NCBI GenBank assembly: GCA_035294325.1 | Contig: DATGLE010000250.1 | Coordinates: 1-51,489, forward strand | Direction: 5' to 3' | DNA length: 51,489 nucleotides | Origin: DATGLE01 sp035294325 | GTDB taxonomy: Bacteria; Chloroflexota; Ktedonobacteria; Ktedonobacterales; Ktedonobacteraceae | In this document: positions 1-9,448 of the stretch, piece after piece | How positions within the stretch are numbered: position 1 is the first letter of the stretch | How the letters are laid out: each line of letters starts with the position of its first letter | Made by a program: the position numbers and the translations under genes | Notes under the pieces: model-generated | Database searches by the model: none | What the model was told of the DNA's origin: nothing | The model's input: only the letters and a program-made list of their open reading frames with translations

Positions 1-56
1 GAAGCGCGTATGATAGGGGGTATACAGCCTCACTTTATACAAGGAGTCTTGTAAAC

Positions 57-1163
57 ATGGGAACATATACGATCACCGTGCTGGCCGGTGATGGCATCGG
101 CCCGGAGGTCACAGAGCAAGCAGTGCGCGTGCTCCAGGCTGTTGCCGAGCGTTACGGCCACAACTTTAACTTTCATCGCGCCCTCGTCGGCGTTGCCGCC
201 ATTCAGTCCGAGGGCGCCGCCATCTCTGACGCCACGATGGAGTTATGCAAAAACAGCGATGCTATCCTATTTGGCGCCGTCGGCGGGGTGGCAGGCTACG
301 CCGGGCCGAACTCGAAGGTCCAGCCCGAACATGCCCTCTTCCGCCTGCGCAAAGAGTTCGAACTCTATGCCAACCTGCGCCCGGTGCGCCCCTTCCAGGC
401 ATTGCTGAACGCTTCCACCATCAAACCCGAAGTGCTACAGGGCACCGACCTGCTCGTTGTGCGTGAATTAACCGGCGGCCTCTACTTCGGTAAACCCAGC
501 GAGATCCGCGAGACGGCACATGGCACCGAGGCCATCGACACGCTTATTTACACAGAGGCAGAAATAGAGCGTATTGTACGTACAGCCTTTGAACTGGCGC
601 GGCAGCGGCGTAAAAAAGTCACCTCGGTTGATAAGGCGAACGTGCTCAGCTCATCGCGGCTCTGGCGGAGGGTTGCGGAGCGCGTTGCCGCCGATTACCC
701 CGACGTTGCCTTTGAGCACCTGCTGGTGGATGCCTGTGCCATGCATCTTATCCGGCAGCCCTCCAGCTTTGATGTCATCGTCACCGAGAACATGTTCGGT
801 GACATCCTCACCGACGAGGCTTCGATGCTGGCAGGCTCGATGGGGATGCTGCCTTCAGCAAGCCTGGGAACGCGTCGCACGGCCTACGGGCTGTTTGGCC
901 TCTATGAGCCGATTCATGGTTCCGCACCTGATATCGCGGGCCAGGAGAAGGCCAACCCCATCGCCGCTATTCTCTCCGCCTCGCTGCTGCTGCGCTACTC
1001 TTTCAATCTCAAACGAGAGGCTGACGCTGTGCAGGAAGCGGTAGAGCAGTGTATCAACGCAGGGTATCGCACGGAGGATCTGCGCGGGGCTGGCGCGCAG
1101 GTGATCGGGACGCAAGAGATGGGCAGGCGTATCGCCGAGGCAGTCGCGCGCATCGCCGTCTAA
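57..1163 (+). CDS. leuB: 3-isopropylmalate dehydrogenase
   Basis: This enzyme oxidatively decarboxylates 3-isopropylmalate with NAD+ in leucine biosynthesis, in the cytosol. The 368-residue length fits the family. Visible signatures are the N-terminal LAGDGIGPEV, the substrate-binding stretch RELTGGLYFGKP, the DKANVL segment, the metal-binding region TENMFGDILTDEAS and the NAD loop YEPIHGSAPDIAGQEKANP. The ATG at 57 has AGGAG ten bases upstream. It stands alone here: the next gene is on the other strand, and no other leu gene is in the window, so any leucine operon lies to the left. Tartrate or isocitrate dehydrogenases are related, but the loop sequences are the LeuB type. Confidence 0.95.
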   Translation: MGTYTITVLAGDGIGPEVTEQAVRVLQAVAERYGHNFNFHRALVGVAAIQSEGAAISDATMELCKNSDAILFGAVGGVAGYAGPNSKVQPEHALFRLRKEFELYANLRPVRPFQALLNASTIKPEVLQGTDLLVVRELTGGLYFGKPSEIRETAHGTEAIDTLIYTEAEIERIVRTAFELARQRRKKVTSVDKANVLSSSRLWRRVAERVAADYPDVAFEHLLVDACAMHLIRQPSSFDVIVTENMFGDILTDEASMLAGSMGMLPSASLGTRRTAYGLFGLYEPIHGSAPDIAGQEKANPIAAILSASLLLRYSFNLKREADAVQEAVEQCINAGYRTEDLRGAGAQVIGTQEMGRRIAEAVARIAV

Positions 1164-1167
1164 TCCA

Positions 1168-1233
1168 ACTTGCGCGGACCCCCTCCTGGATGGAGGGGCA
1201 AGCGACCCTCAGATGGCTCTGAGGGTCGCAAGT
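1168..1233 (+). terminator. Branched hairpin after leuB
   Basis: Outer arms ACTTGCG (1168-1174) and CGCAAGT (1227-1233) enclose two hairpins: CCCCTCC/GGAGGGG (1180-1198) and a perfect 12-bp stem GCGACCCTCAGA with loop TGGC (1202-1229). It starts 5 bases after the leuB stop. There is no long T run, so it may act in transcript end formation or stability rather than as a classical intrinsic terminator. Confidence 0.5.
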
Positions 1234-1270
1234 AATTCATTCAGGAGTGAGCCTCTGGTAGATGCAGTCG

Positions 1271-1780
1271 CTACAATTGCCCCAGCTCGGTCTGCTCCAG
1301 AATCGAATACCACCAGTTGTCAGGATTAGCAAGCGCACTGCCATCGATGTCATTAAAGGTGATCCTCATGCGCTCAACAATCGCCACCGCCTCTTCATCG
1401 GTTGCCTCTCGCAGCGCTGGCTGTTGCGTCATGTAGATCCCCAGAAACAGCAGCATTGTCAAAATACTGGTATTGATAAACCCTACCACTGAAGCGCTTC
1501 TCCAGGTAAGGGAATATAACGCTCCTGTTGGCTCCTGCAACCCCAGTCTTGTGCCATAATCATCACCAATGATAAGGAAACGAGATGGCCTCTCTCCTAC
1601 AACGGTGATCTCGCTATGATAAAACGTCAGGAGCAAACTTCCTCCCGGCGGCAACCCGACTGAGAGCAGGAAGTCCTTTGTTTCCTGCGGCAGTTCCACA
1701 TCGTGCAGTAGCGACGCTGGCACAGGCGATAGTGCTGATCCGAAAAAGCTGATGATCTGGGAGTCGAGTTTATTTCCCAT
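1271..1780 (-). CDS. SUKH-4-like immunity-family protein
   Basis: A 169-residue soluble protein. The pattern FLLSVGLP near the N-terminus, FLIIGDDYGTRLGLQEPTGALYSL in the middle (here broken for brevity: FLIIGDDYG, then LGLQEPTGALYSL), FINTSI followed by a hydrophobic helix, and a C-terminal WW..ILEQ resembles the SUKH-4 family. SUKH proteins are mostly immunity proteins for polymorphic toxins and sometimes stand alone. No toxin gene is adjacent. It is the last gene of the minus-strand chemosensory run, 81 bases after the small coiled-coil gene, and has no clear SD at its ATG. The family call rests on pattern memory, not on an alignment. Confidence 0.6.
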   Translation of the reverse strand: MGNKLDSQIISFFGSALSPVPASLLHDVELPQETKDFLLSVGLPPGGSLLLTFYHSEITVVGERPSRFLIIGDDYGTRLGLQEPTGALYSLTWRSASVVGFINTSILTMLLFLGIYMTQQPALREATDEEAVAIVERMRITFNDIDGSALANPDNWWYSILEQTELGQL

Positions 1781-1861
1781 CGTATTGTTGCTGTTATCTA
1801 ATGAAAATGTACCCTTCTAAATTCGCAGACATACCGCAGGAACTACCATCAGGGATTGAAG

Positions 1862-2077
1862 CTAGCCCATCATCGGTTTTGGACACGAGCCGAGGACACG
1901 CAGTTTCTCTCTCGCTCTTGCCAGTTGCAGCGCTCTATCAGTGCTCTCCTGAGCTAACGAAGAGGCGCTGCCCGGCGCATTGCTGGCAGCGGCTAGCTGC
2001 GCCTCCAACGAGGCTATTTCCTCAAGCAGAGCCTGGCGCTGCACATACCAGCGCGTCACAGCGCGTTCAACACCCAT
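1862..2077 (-). CDS. Small coiled-coil protein downstream of cheA
   Basis: A 71-residue protein with a predicted coiled coil (RQALLEEIASLEAQLAAA, then a second short heptad stretch near LQLARAREKL). Its SD AGGGA overlaps the cheA stop codon TAG (2088-2090) and lies 7 bases before the ATG, so translation is probably coupled to the kinase. I do not recognise a family. The position suggests a role with the chemosensory complex, but this is inference only. Confidence 0.65.
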   Translation of the reverse strand: MGVERAVTRWYVQRQALLEEIASLEAQLAAASNAPGSASSLAQESTDRALQLARAREKLRVLGSCPKPMMG

Positions 2078-2087
2078 ACAAGTATCC

Positions 2088-5000
2088 CTAGCGGACGGCA
2101 GCGCCGTAAACCAGCGCGTTCAGCGTATTCAGCAGTTCCTCATCCTGGTATGGCTTGACAACATAGGCGCTCGCGCCTAACTGCACAGCGCGCTGCTGGT
2201 GCTTGGCAGCCGCACGCGAGGTAAGCACGACCAGCGGCAGTGTGCGATACTGCTCCTGCGCGCGTACAGTCGCGATCAACTCATAGCCGTCCATACGCGG
2301 CATCTCGATATCCAGCAGCACAGCGGCGGGGGTCTCGGCGGATATCATTTCCAGAGCTTCCACGCCATCGCGGGCCATCTGGACTTCCCAGTTATGCTGC
2401 TTGAGCATGTTGCTCACCACACGGCGCACACTGGGGCTATCATCCACCACCAGGATATGCTTGCCGCGTTCGGGGGTAGCCCCGCTTCCGCTGCGCGGAC
2501 GCATCGCAGCCATGCTCTGCCTGCTCTGTGAAAGATCGACGTTCTGCCTGAATGCGGCCTGCCCCGGCACGGCATCGGCATCGCGATGCATAGCGGACGT
2601 AATCGCGCCAGAGACATTCGCTCCCATCCTGGAGCGCGTCGAGAGCAGGTCCGTCAATTCCAGGATCAGGACAACGTGCCCGTTACCGAGGACGGTTGCG
2701 CCGGCCACGCCGTGGACATGGCGCAGGTGCGGCCCAAGATTTTTCATTACGATGTCGTATCTTCCCTTAACCTCATCAACCACCAGCGCCATACGCTGGC
2801 CGCCCGCATTTACGAGCAGTAGAGGCGCCTTATCATCGATCATACTCGCAGGGAGCGCCAGGTACTGCGCGAGCACAGTCAGAGGATAGGGATCGTTGTG
2901 CACCATCACCGCCGGCTGCCCGCCTACCGTCGCGCGCTTGAAGCTATCAAGGCGCCCTACCGTCTCGACGCTCACTGTAGGAATGGCGAACTGCTGCCCG
3001 GCGACGGCGACCATCATAGCGTTCTGGATAGCCAGGCTGGTCGGGAACTTCATAGTGAATGCCGTCCCCTGGCCCGGCATCGACTCCACCTCCAGCGTTC
3101 CCCTGAGACGCGACACGCTATCACGTACCACATCGAGACCCACGCCACGCCCGCTCTCCTCGCTCAGCACCTCGGCAGTTGAGAAACCGGGGCGGAAGAT
3201 CAGATCAATAACATCGCTATCACTTAACTGCTGATCGGGGCGGATGAAGCCGCGTGCGATGGCTGAATTGCGCACATGTTCTGGATCAATACCCGTGCCA
3301 TCATCGCGAACGGTAATAACCACCTGATTCCCCTCGTAGGAGGCCGAGAGCTTGATCTGGCCCGCGGGAGACTTCCCTTTCTGCATACGCACATCGGGAG
3401 TCTCGATAGCGTGGTTAACGGCATTACGCATGATATGCAGCAGAGGCCCGGCAATCTCCTCGTAGACGGTACGATCAACCTCCGTCTCCTCACCTTCCAG
3501 CAAGAACTCGAACTCTTTCCCCTGCTTTAAGGCTACCGCGCGCGCGGCACGATAGAGGCGCGGCGTCATCGTTGAGAGCGGGACCAGGCGCACCTTCATC
3601 AGCCGATCCTGGAAAGTTGTGCTCAGGCGATTCTCGCGAGCGAAGACCCCTTCACATTCGCGAATCACAGCCTCCATCTCGGTGCTGAGCGTGGTCATAT
3701 CAGAGATACCCTCACTCAGACCACGGGCAAGCTGATGGAACTCCGTGTAGCGGTCCAGTTCCAGTTCATCAAATTCCGCGAGGTGCGCTGGCTCGCCGTT
3801 ATCCCTGCCATTTCTGATGCCATTATTGACCGAGGAAACGCTCTGATTGCCCTCCCCGGGCATGACCGTCACAGAACGTCCGCTGGGCAATGTGGCAGCC
3901 TCAAAGCGGCTCTCCAGTTTCTGACCCACATCATGGAGACGGTTGCTACTGACGCTGACATCGGCAACGAGACGCACAAGGCGCTGAATGCGCTCCTCCA
4001 GCACACTGCGGTTCACCAGCAGTTCACCGAAGAGATTGACCAGCTCATCCAGTTTTTGCAGACGCACACGCACACTCAGATCGCCGCGAGAGCCGCGCTG
4101 CGCCATCGTTTCCGGCTGCTGGCCGGCGGCAACCACGCTCGTTACCATGTTGCTATCAGTTGCAGCATCATCCACCTCCTCCACATCATCGATATCCTCA
4201 TCTACAGCACTCACGGCGATGTTCTGCTCACCAAGCAACTCTGTGTAGCGGCTTCTGAGCGACTGGATCCTGGCCTCATCGGCATCGGGATCTGAACCCC
4301 GCCCGGTAATCAGTACATCGAGGATCTCAGCGGTATCCAGAATGAGGCTCAGCACAGCGGGGGAGATGGCGGTTGTCCCCTCCATGATGCTATCGAGCAG
4401 GTCTTCGGAGATATGGCAGAGATCGGCGATGGCCTTGAAGCCCATCATGCCGGCTGCACCCTTCAAGGTATGTGTGGCGCGGCGGATGCCCTGAATGAGA
4501 TCGCGGTTTGTAGGCGCCTTTTCCAGAGCGGCCACATGCATGCTGATAGTCTGAAGATGTTCCTCTGCCTCCTGGCGGAAGATCTCCGCAGCCTCTTCAC
4601 CGATATCGCCGCCGAAGGTGGATACCGTGGAAGGCTTCGCCTCCGGTGGCGGTAAAGGAGCCATCGGCATAGCAGGAGGAGTGCGCGGAGCCACCGGCGC
4701 AGCAGACTGCGGCTGGAATGGTGGCATTGGCGCTACGGAGCCAAGACCCGTGAACTCGCTGGCGCGATCTACAAAGTTCGAGGTAACAGGAGCCGGCGTC
4801 TCCCACAGCGACGCTGGCCGTGTTGTGCCGGAGGCATCCCCACCGATCTGCTGCAAGAATTCCTGGCGCACCTGTATCTCTATCTCATTGCGGAGCCGCA
4901 TCTCCAGATCGTGCAGTGTCTCGTTGTTCTCTGGACCGGTAACGCGATCAAGCAAGCGGCGTCGCTCTTCAAATTCCTGACGCAGCTCTTCGCGGATCTG

Positions 5001-6530
5001 TTGCTCCAGTTCGGCTCGCATTGCCGCCGTGATTGGGCGCGACTCATATTCTCGGCGGACCTCTTCGCGGACAGCGGCTTCGATCTCCTTACGCAGAGCA
5101 ATAGGATCTCCCTGCCGTTCGAACGTCACACGCTCACGCACATTGCCAGCATCGCGCGAGACCTGCATGTCCCAGGGGGTCCAGCCGGGTTCCTGTGTCA
5201 ACAGGCGGGCGAACTCGGTCTGTATATTTTTAAAAGCTTCGCCGCAAGCATCCAGGGAGACATGCAATTGCTGGAGCATCATCTCCATTTGCTCGCTGCT
5301 CACCTCCATCCCGTTCGTAAGAGGATCGAGCAGGTCGAGCACCTTCTTGAGCTTGCTGTTCGCCACCCACATTACTGAGAGCGGGAGATAACGGCGTACC
5401 TGTTCGGGGCTATTGCGCAGATCCAGGCCCATTGCCTGTCCTGCCCAGTCTTCCATGCGGTCCAGAGCATCTTTAGAACCATCGAGGAAGCCCTTGAACT
5501 CGCTGCGCTGCCTTTCAATGACAGCCATCGCTGCACGCAACCGGGCCGCGATATCTTTCAACGAAGCAGCCTGCGCCGCTAAAACGCTGGTCCTCTGCTG
5601 CGCATCTCGATAGGCCGGGGGCAGCGTTTCGCCGCCGACCTCGGGTTGAGCACCCCAGGAGAGAGCGGGCGTGTACTCGCTGCTCTGCGCACCCGGCCTC
5701 TCCGGTATCTCAACGGCGGGTAGGACACGCTCGCCCTCATTGAAAGATGGGACCGGGTAAGACGGCGCTGGCCCGTTGTAAGCCGGGGTTGGCGGCAGCG
5801 GCTGTGAAGGTGACTGGCGTATCGAGGCCACCAGTTCGTCCAGGGCGCTTGATGAAGCCTGTACAGGCTGTACAGGCTCGGGCGCCTGCACTTCAAGCGG
5901 CGGGGGTGGCAAGGAATCCTCGAAGCGGGGCGCGGGAGCCGGCTCCTCCGGCCATGCCACATCCTCACCAGGCATCACGGATGGTGCCCGGAAGGATGCC
6001 AGGACCTCATCGAAAGATGGCATCGTGGAGGCCGACGGCGATTGGGCGGAAGAGGCGGGACCGGCATAAGCGCTTATGCTGGCCGCCTGCTCGACATCCG
6101 CGACCCCGGCAGCGCCTGCTCCTTGCTCTGCGGCAGCCAATCTAGCGCGATACTGTGAGTAGTCAGCATCGTCCTCCGCAATCACAGCTTCCTCGTTGAC
6201 TCCACCACGAATACCCGCCAGGAGCTGGCGCAGACGGCCCAACGAACGCCGCAAAAGGGCAAGGGTTGGCTCGTCGAGCGTCGTTAACCCCTCCAACGCA
6301 TCGCCCAGAATATCTTCCATCCCGTGAGCTATATGCGCCAGGCCCGGGAATTCCATCATGGAAGCGGAACCGCCTATCGTGTGAGTGCGGCGGTATGTTT
6401 CTTCAAGAGCATCCATGTCGCCAGGTGACTGTGCCAGCCGCTCAAGGTTCGCCTCGATTTCCGGCAAATAGCTATTCACCTCTTCGATAAACGAATCGAG
6501 GACTGATAGTTTATCAAATGTATTCGACAT
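2088..6530 (-). CDS. Hybrid CheA-type histidine kinase (PixL/ChpA-like)
   Basis: This 1480-residue kinase is the output enzyme of the chemosensory operon: it autophosphorylates on His in Hpt domains and passes phosphate to receivers. In order it shows an N-terminal Hpt with His50 in THTIGGSASMM, a long proline-rich and then Glu/Arg-rich coiled linker, a second Hpt with His687 in HTLKGAAGMMGF, the HATPase with N box RNAVNHAIE (about 1033), G1 DDGTGI (about 1078) and G2 SGRGVGLDVV, a CheW-like domain (about 1165-1300) and a C-terminal receiver with Asp1407 in LLDIEMPRMDG. The first Hpt has Gly-Gly where HxxKG is usual. A GTG at 6545 in frame gives 5 more residues; the ATG at 6530 is preferred. 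PixL of cyanobacteria and ChpA of Pseudomonas share this plan. Confidence 0.9.
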   Translation of the reverse strand: MSNTFDKLSVLDSFIEEVNSYLPEIEANLERLAQSPGDMDALEETYRRTHTIGGSASMMEFPGLAHIAHGMEDILGDALEGLTTLDEPTLALLRRSLGRLRQLLAGIRGGVNEEAVIAEDDADYSQYRARLAAAEQGAGAAGVADVEQAASISAYAGPASSAQSPSASTMPSFDEVLASFRAPSVMPGEDVAWPEEPAPAPRFEDSLPPPPLEVQAPEPVQPVQASSSALDELVASIRQSPSQPLPPTPAYNGPAPSYPVPSFNEGERVLPAVEIPERPGAQSSEYTPALSWGAQPEVGGETLPPAYRDAQQRTSVLAAQAASLKDIAARLRAAMAVIERQRSEFKGFLDGSKDALDRMEDWAGQAMGLDLRNSPEQVRRYLPLSVMWVANSKLKKVLDLLDPLTNGMEVSSEQMEMMLQQLHVSLDACGEAFKNIQTEFARLLTQEPGWTPWDMQVSRDAGNVRERVTFERQGDPIALRKEIEAAVREEVRREYESRPITAAMRAELEQQIREELRQEFEERRRLLDRVTGPENNETLHDLEMRLRNEIEIQVRQEFLQQIGGDASGTTRPASLWETPAPVTSNFVDRASEFTGLGSVAPMPPFQPQSAAPVAPRTPPAMPMAPLPPPEAKPSTVSTFGGDIGEEAAEIFRQEAEEHLQTISMHVAALEKAPTNRDLIQGIRRATHTLKGAAGMMGFKAIADLCHISEDLLDSIMEGTTAISPAVLSLILDTAEILDVLITGRGSDPDADEARIQSLRSRYTELLGEQNIAVSAVDEDIDDVEEVDDAATDSNMVTSVVAAGQQPETMAQRGSRGDLSVRVRLQKLDELVNLFGELLVNRSVLEERIQRLVRLVADVSVSSNRLHDVGQKLESRFEAATLPSGRSVTVMPGEGNQSVSSVNNGIRNGRDNGEPAHLAEFDELELDRYTEFHQLARGLSEGISDMTTLSTEMEAVIRECEGVFARENRLSTTFQDRLMKVRLVPLSTMTPRLYRAARAVALKQGKEFEFLLEGEETEVDRTVYEEIAGPLLHIMRNAVNHAIETPDVRMQKGKSPAGQIKLSASYEGNQVVITVRDDGTGIDPEHVRNSAIARGFIRPDQQLSDSDVIDLIFRPGFSTAEVLSEESGRGVGLDVVRDSVSRLRGTLEVESMPGQGTAFTMKFPTSLAIQNAMMVAVAGQQFAIPTVSVETVGRLDSFKRATVGGQPAVMVHNDPYPLTVLAQYLALPASMIDDKAPLLLVNAGGQRMALVVDEVKGRYDIVMKNLGPHLRHVHGVAGATVLGNGHVVLILELTDLLSTRSRMGANVSGAITSAMHRDADAVPGQAAFRQNVDLSQSRQSMAAMRPRSGSGATPERGKHILVVDDSPSVRRVVSNMLKQHNWEVQMARDGVEALEMISAETPAAVLLDIEMPRMDGYELIATVRAQEQYRTLPLVVLTSRAAAKHQQRAVQLGASAYVVKPYQDEELLNTLNALVYGAAVR

Positions 6531-6615
6531 GTTGCGCGTACCCACTTCACTATTTTAGCGCCACAGGCACTATCTTCATCAGAAAGCAACGTGACACCAT
6601 CATGCTACACACAGT

Positions 6616-8577
6616 CTACCCATTGTTCTGATAGGGCAGCTGGTCCTGATTGAATGAGAACTGGCCCTGGCCCTGCTGGGGCGCTTGCGGCCCTCCCTGC
6701 CAGCGCTGCCGGGCAGGCATTCCCTGCGCCTGATCGGGCGCTGAGAAGAAGGATTGATTCTGGCTGCCCATAGGCTGCGCTCCAAAGCCGTTGTTTCCAA
6801 AGTTCGACTGATTGTCCAGATTCTCCAGATCGCCATAATCGGGCTGTTGACCGGCAAACGGCGGCTCATTAAAACCCGAGGGAGCATTGAACTGCTGGCT
6901 GTTATAGGCCGCCTGGCCCCCGAACTGCTGCGCTCCAAAGCCGGACAGAGCGCCAAAGTCCTGTTGATTGTTCATGCCATACTGCCCGCGTGATCCCAGA
7001 GCGACCAGCGAGCCACCGGTATTGCCCGGCTCCGGTAGAGGTGGGAAATTCCCCACGAACCCCTGATCCCACGAGTTGCCTGCCCCCTGGAGCATCGGAG
7101 AAGCAAATCTCTGATCTATGCCGCTATTCCCCGCCTCGCTGACGGAGGGCATCTGAGAGAACGAGTCAAGCATCTCATTACCACGCTCGGGCAAGCGGAA
7201 TGTTGAGACCGAGGCGCGCAGTTGTTCAGCAAGTTCAGCCAGATAGCTTACACTCACGGCTGCTTCCTGCGTGCTGGCATCCGTCTGTCGCGTAATCTCG
7301 GATATGCGGCCCATCGCTACGGCCACAGCCTCCGAGACCGAGGTCTGTTCATTAGCAGCGCGGGCAATGCCTTCGATCATCTGCGCCTGTCGCTCCACAG
7401 CGCTGTAGATAGAGTTCAAAGAGCGTCCGGCCTCATCCGCCAGTTGCGATCCCTTCACCACTTCCTGTGTGCTGTCTTCCATAGCTACCACGGCTTCATA
7501 GGTATCGCCCTGAATACTCTTGACCAGTGTGGCAATGCGCTTTGTGGATTCAGTCGAACGTTCCGCAAGGAGGCGGATTTCGTCGGCAACGACGGCGAAA
7601 CCACGCCCGTGCTCACCGGCCATCGCGGACTGAATGGCGGCATTCAACGCGAGGAGGTTTGTCTGATCGGCGATATCTTCGATGATGCGCACGATTTCGC
7701 CGATCTCATTGGAGCGCTCGCCGAGACGCTTGATTTTCTTGGCCGTCTCCTGCACGTTTTCGCGGATCAGCAGCATGCCCTCAATTGTTTGACGCACGGC
7801 TTGCTGGCCGCTCTGCGCGCTGTTCAAGGCTTCCTGCGCCACCTCGGCGCTCAACTGGGCGTCACGCGCCACGTTCTGGATGAAGTTCGCCAGCGCCTCT
7901 ACCGCCTCGGTGGTCTGTGAGATCTGGGCCACCTGCGTCTCGGAAGCCTGCGCCAGTTCCGCCGAGCCGTCAAGGATGCGGCGCGTGGCATTCGTCACCT
8001 GCACCGCCGTTGACTGTACGCGCCCGACCACCTTGGCAAGCTCTTCAATCATATAGTTGAAGGAATCGGCGAGCACGCCCAGAGTATCGGGCGTAACCTC
8101 CGCCTGCACACGCAGGTCGCCATCGCCCACGGCGCTGACTTCTTGCAAGAGTTTTTCGATCTGCGCCTGCAAGGCCGCCGCATCGCTGCCGCCGCTGCTC
8201 AAGGGAGCGCCGATGGTATGGTTCTGATTATCGAGGAGGGCGTTAATAGCCATAGCCAGCCTTGCGAATTCGTCGTCGCCGTTTACTACAGCACGCGCCT
8301 CACGGTTGCCCCCGCTATATTCAAAGCACACCTCGGTAAGCCCCGCTATGCGGCCCTTGATCCTCCGCTGCACAAGATAATTAGTGAAAAATACAAGAAT
8401 GAGCACAGCTATCGCGAAAAAGGCGATCAGCAGCACCCATGTATTGTGATCCATCTGAGGCGAGGCAAGCAGGCCAAGAAAGATAAGGGCCAGGATAGGA
8501 AAAACAATTGACAGCACCAGGCCCACCTGCATCAGCGCATCAACTGTCCATGCGCCTGTATTGCGATCAGGACTCAT
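6616..8577 (-). CDS. Methyl-accepting chemotaxis protein, PixJ-like
   Basis: A 653-residue membrane receptor. Two hydrophobic helices (about 17-38 and 47-66) are joined by only about 8 residues, so there is almost no external sensor domain. HAMP-like segments follow, and then the signalling hairpin with the tip IADQTNLLALNAAI and AGEHGRGFAVVADEIR. The last 150 residues are rich in Gln, Asn, Gly and Pro and look disordered. The ATG at 8577 is chosen because AGGAGGT lies 7 bases upstream; an in-frame TTG at 8601 would put that SD inside the gene. It lies between cheW and cheA in the operon and should couple to the kinase through CheW. No CheR or CheB gene is nearby, so adaptation by methylation is uncertain. 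Confidence 0.88.
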   Translation of the reverse strand: MSPDRNTGAWTVDALMQVGLVLSIVFPILALIFLGLLASPQMDHNTWVLLIAFFAIAVLILVFFTNYLVQRRIKGRIAGLTEVCFEYSGGNREARAVVNGDDEFARLAMAINALLDNQNHTIGAPLSSGGSDAAALQAQIEKLLQEVSAVGDGDLRVQAEVTPDTLGVLADSFNYMIEELAKVVGRVQSTAVQVTNATRRILDGSAELAQASETQVAQISQTTEAVEALANFIQNVARDAQLSAEVAQEALNSAQSGQQAVRQTIEGMLLIRENVQETAKKIKRLGERSNEIGEIVRIIEDIADQTNLLALNAAIQSAMAGEHGRGFAVVADEIRLLAERSTESTKRIATLVKSIQGDTYEAVVAMEDSTQEVVKGSQLADEAGRSLNSIYSAVERQAQMIEGIARAANEQTSVSEAVAVAMGRISEITRQTDASTQEAAVSVSYLAELAEQLRASVSTFRLPERGNEMLDSFSQMPSVSEAGNSGIDQRFASPMLQGAGNSWDQGFVGNFPPLPEPGNTGGSLVALGSRGQYGMNNQQDFGALSGFGAQQFGGQAAYNSQQFNAPSGFNEPPFAGQQPDYGDLENLDNQSNFGNNGFGAQPMGSQNQSFFSAPDQAQGMPARQRWQGGPQAPQQGQGQFSFNQDQLPYQNNG

Positions 8578-8645
8578 CCGCCAGACCTCCTGTTGTTTCA
8601 AGAATATCTATATCATGTGGATGGACGATATAAGCTGTCCCGCTA

Positions 8646-9263
8646 TCACCCCAGGGCCTCATAACGCTGCATTTTCTCTGAGAAAAGGAGCCGTGCGGCA
8701 TCCAATAAGACCAGCAGACGATTCGGGAATAAGGCACAACCCGCAGCGTAGGGCGAAACCCAGGGCGGAATACTGGCCTGGCGCACATTTCCACTGATGA
8801 TGGCCGCCGCAGGGATCGGCAACATCTCACTCACGCTATCCACAATCAAGCAAATGACCATATCATTGTGCTGCAACGATAATAGGCGCGTCCGCGAGGT
8901 ATGAGGAAGTGGCTCCAGGTCGAGAAACATGCGCAGATCTACAACAGAGACAATAGAGCCGCGCAGATTAATCACTCCTCGCACCCAGGGGACCACGTTA
9001 GGTACAGGAGTGAGGTCGGTAAGGCGCTCTACGCCTTGCACCAGTTCGGCTTTAACGGCCAGTTCACGATCAGCCAGGGAGAAGACCAGGTACTGTTCAC
9101 CGATGACAGCCGGCTGGCCCTCCGCGGTAAGGGCGCTCTCCCTCTGGAGTTGCCCATCCTGCATCCTCTGCATCTGCAAAGCAGCCTGCGCTGATGGTAT
9201 TTTCAATTGTTGGGCCGCGACAAATGCATTACGTTGCAACATGCTCTTCTCTTCGCTGGACAC
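8646..9263 (-). CDS. CheW-like coupling protein (PixI-like)
   Basis: A 205-residue adaptor with one CheW domain (about residues 55-195). It shows the typical strands YLVFSLADRELAV, VPWVRGVINLRGSIVSVVDL and the distal NDMVICLIVDSV. A 50-residue leader precedes the domain. The start is a GTG at 9263 with AGGAG six bases upstream, which is strong support for this unusual start. CheW proteins link receptors to CheA; the gene sits just before the receptor gene, as pixI does before pixJ. Confidence 0.88.
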   Translation of the reverse strand: MSSEEKSMLQRNAFVAAQQLKIPSAQAALQMQRMQDGQLQRESALTAEGQPAVIGEQYLVFSLADRELAVKAELVQGVERLTDLTPVPNVVPWVRGVINLRGSIVSVVDLRMFLDLEPLPHTSRTRLLSLQHNDMVICLIVDSVSEMLPIPAAAIISGNVRQASIPPWVSPYAAGCALFPNRLLVLLDAARLLFSEKMQRYEALG

Positions 9264-9448
9264 AAACTACTCCTGATCGCGATGCCCGACAGCACAGATG
9301 GTGGCGGATCCACCATTTCCCGTGTAGAGGCAGGGCTTGTCGTTTGCCTTCGCTGGCATCGTGATCTTCGAACTTCCAGGCAGGCAGCCGGCGCCCTGCG
9401 CCGCTCTGCCATCCAGGTCTCCTCCAAACTCGGCTACAAATCAACGCC

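Noticed and set aside
9264..9448. Extra small gene between the CheW and receiver genes
   Set aside because: The open frames there have Arg/Cys-rich composition and no SD.
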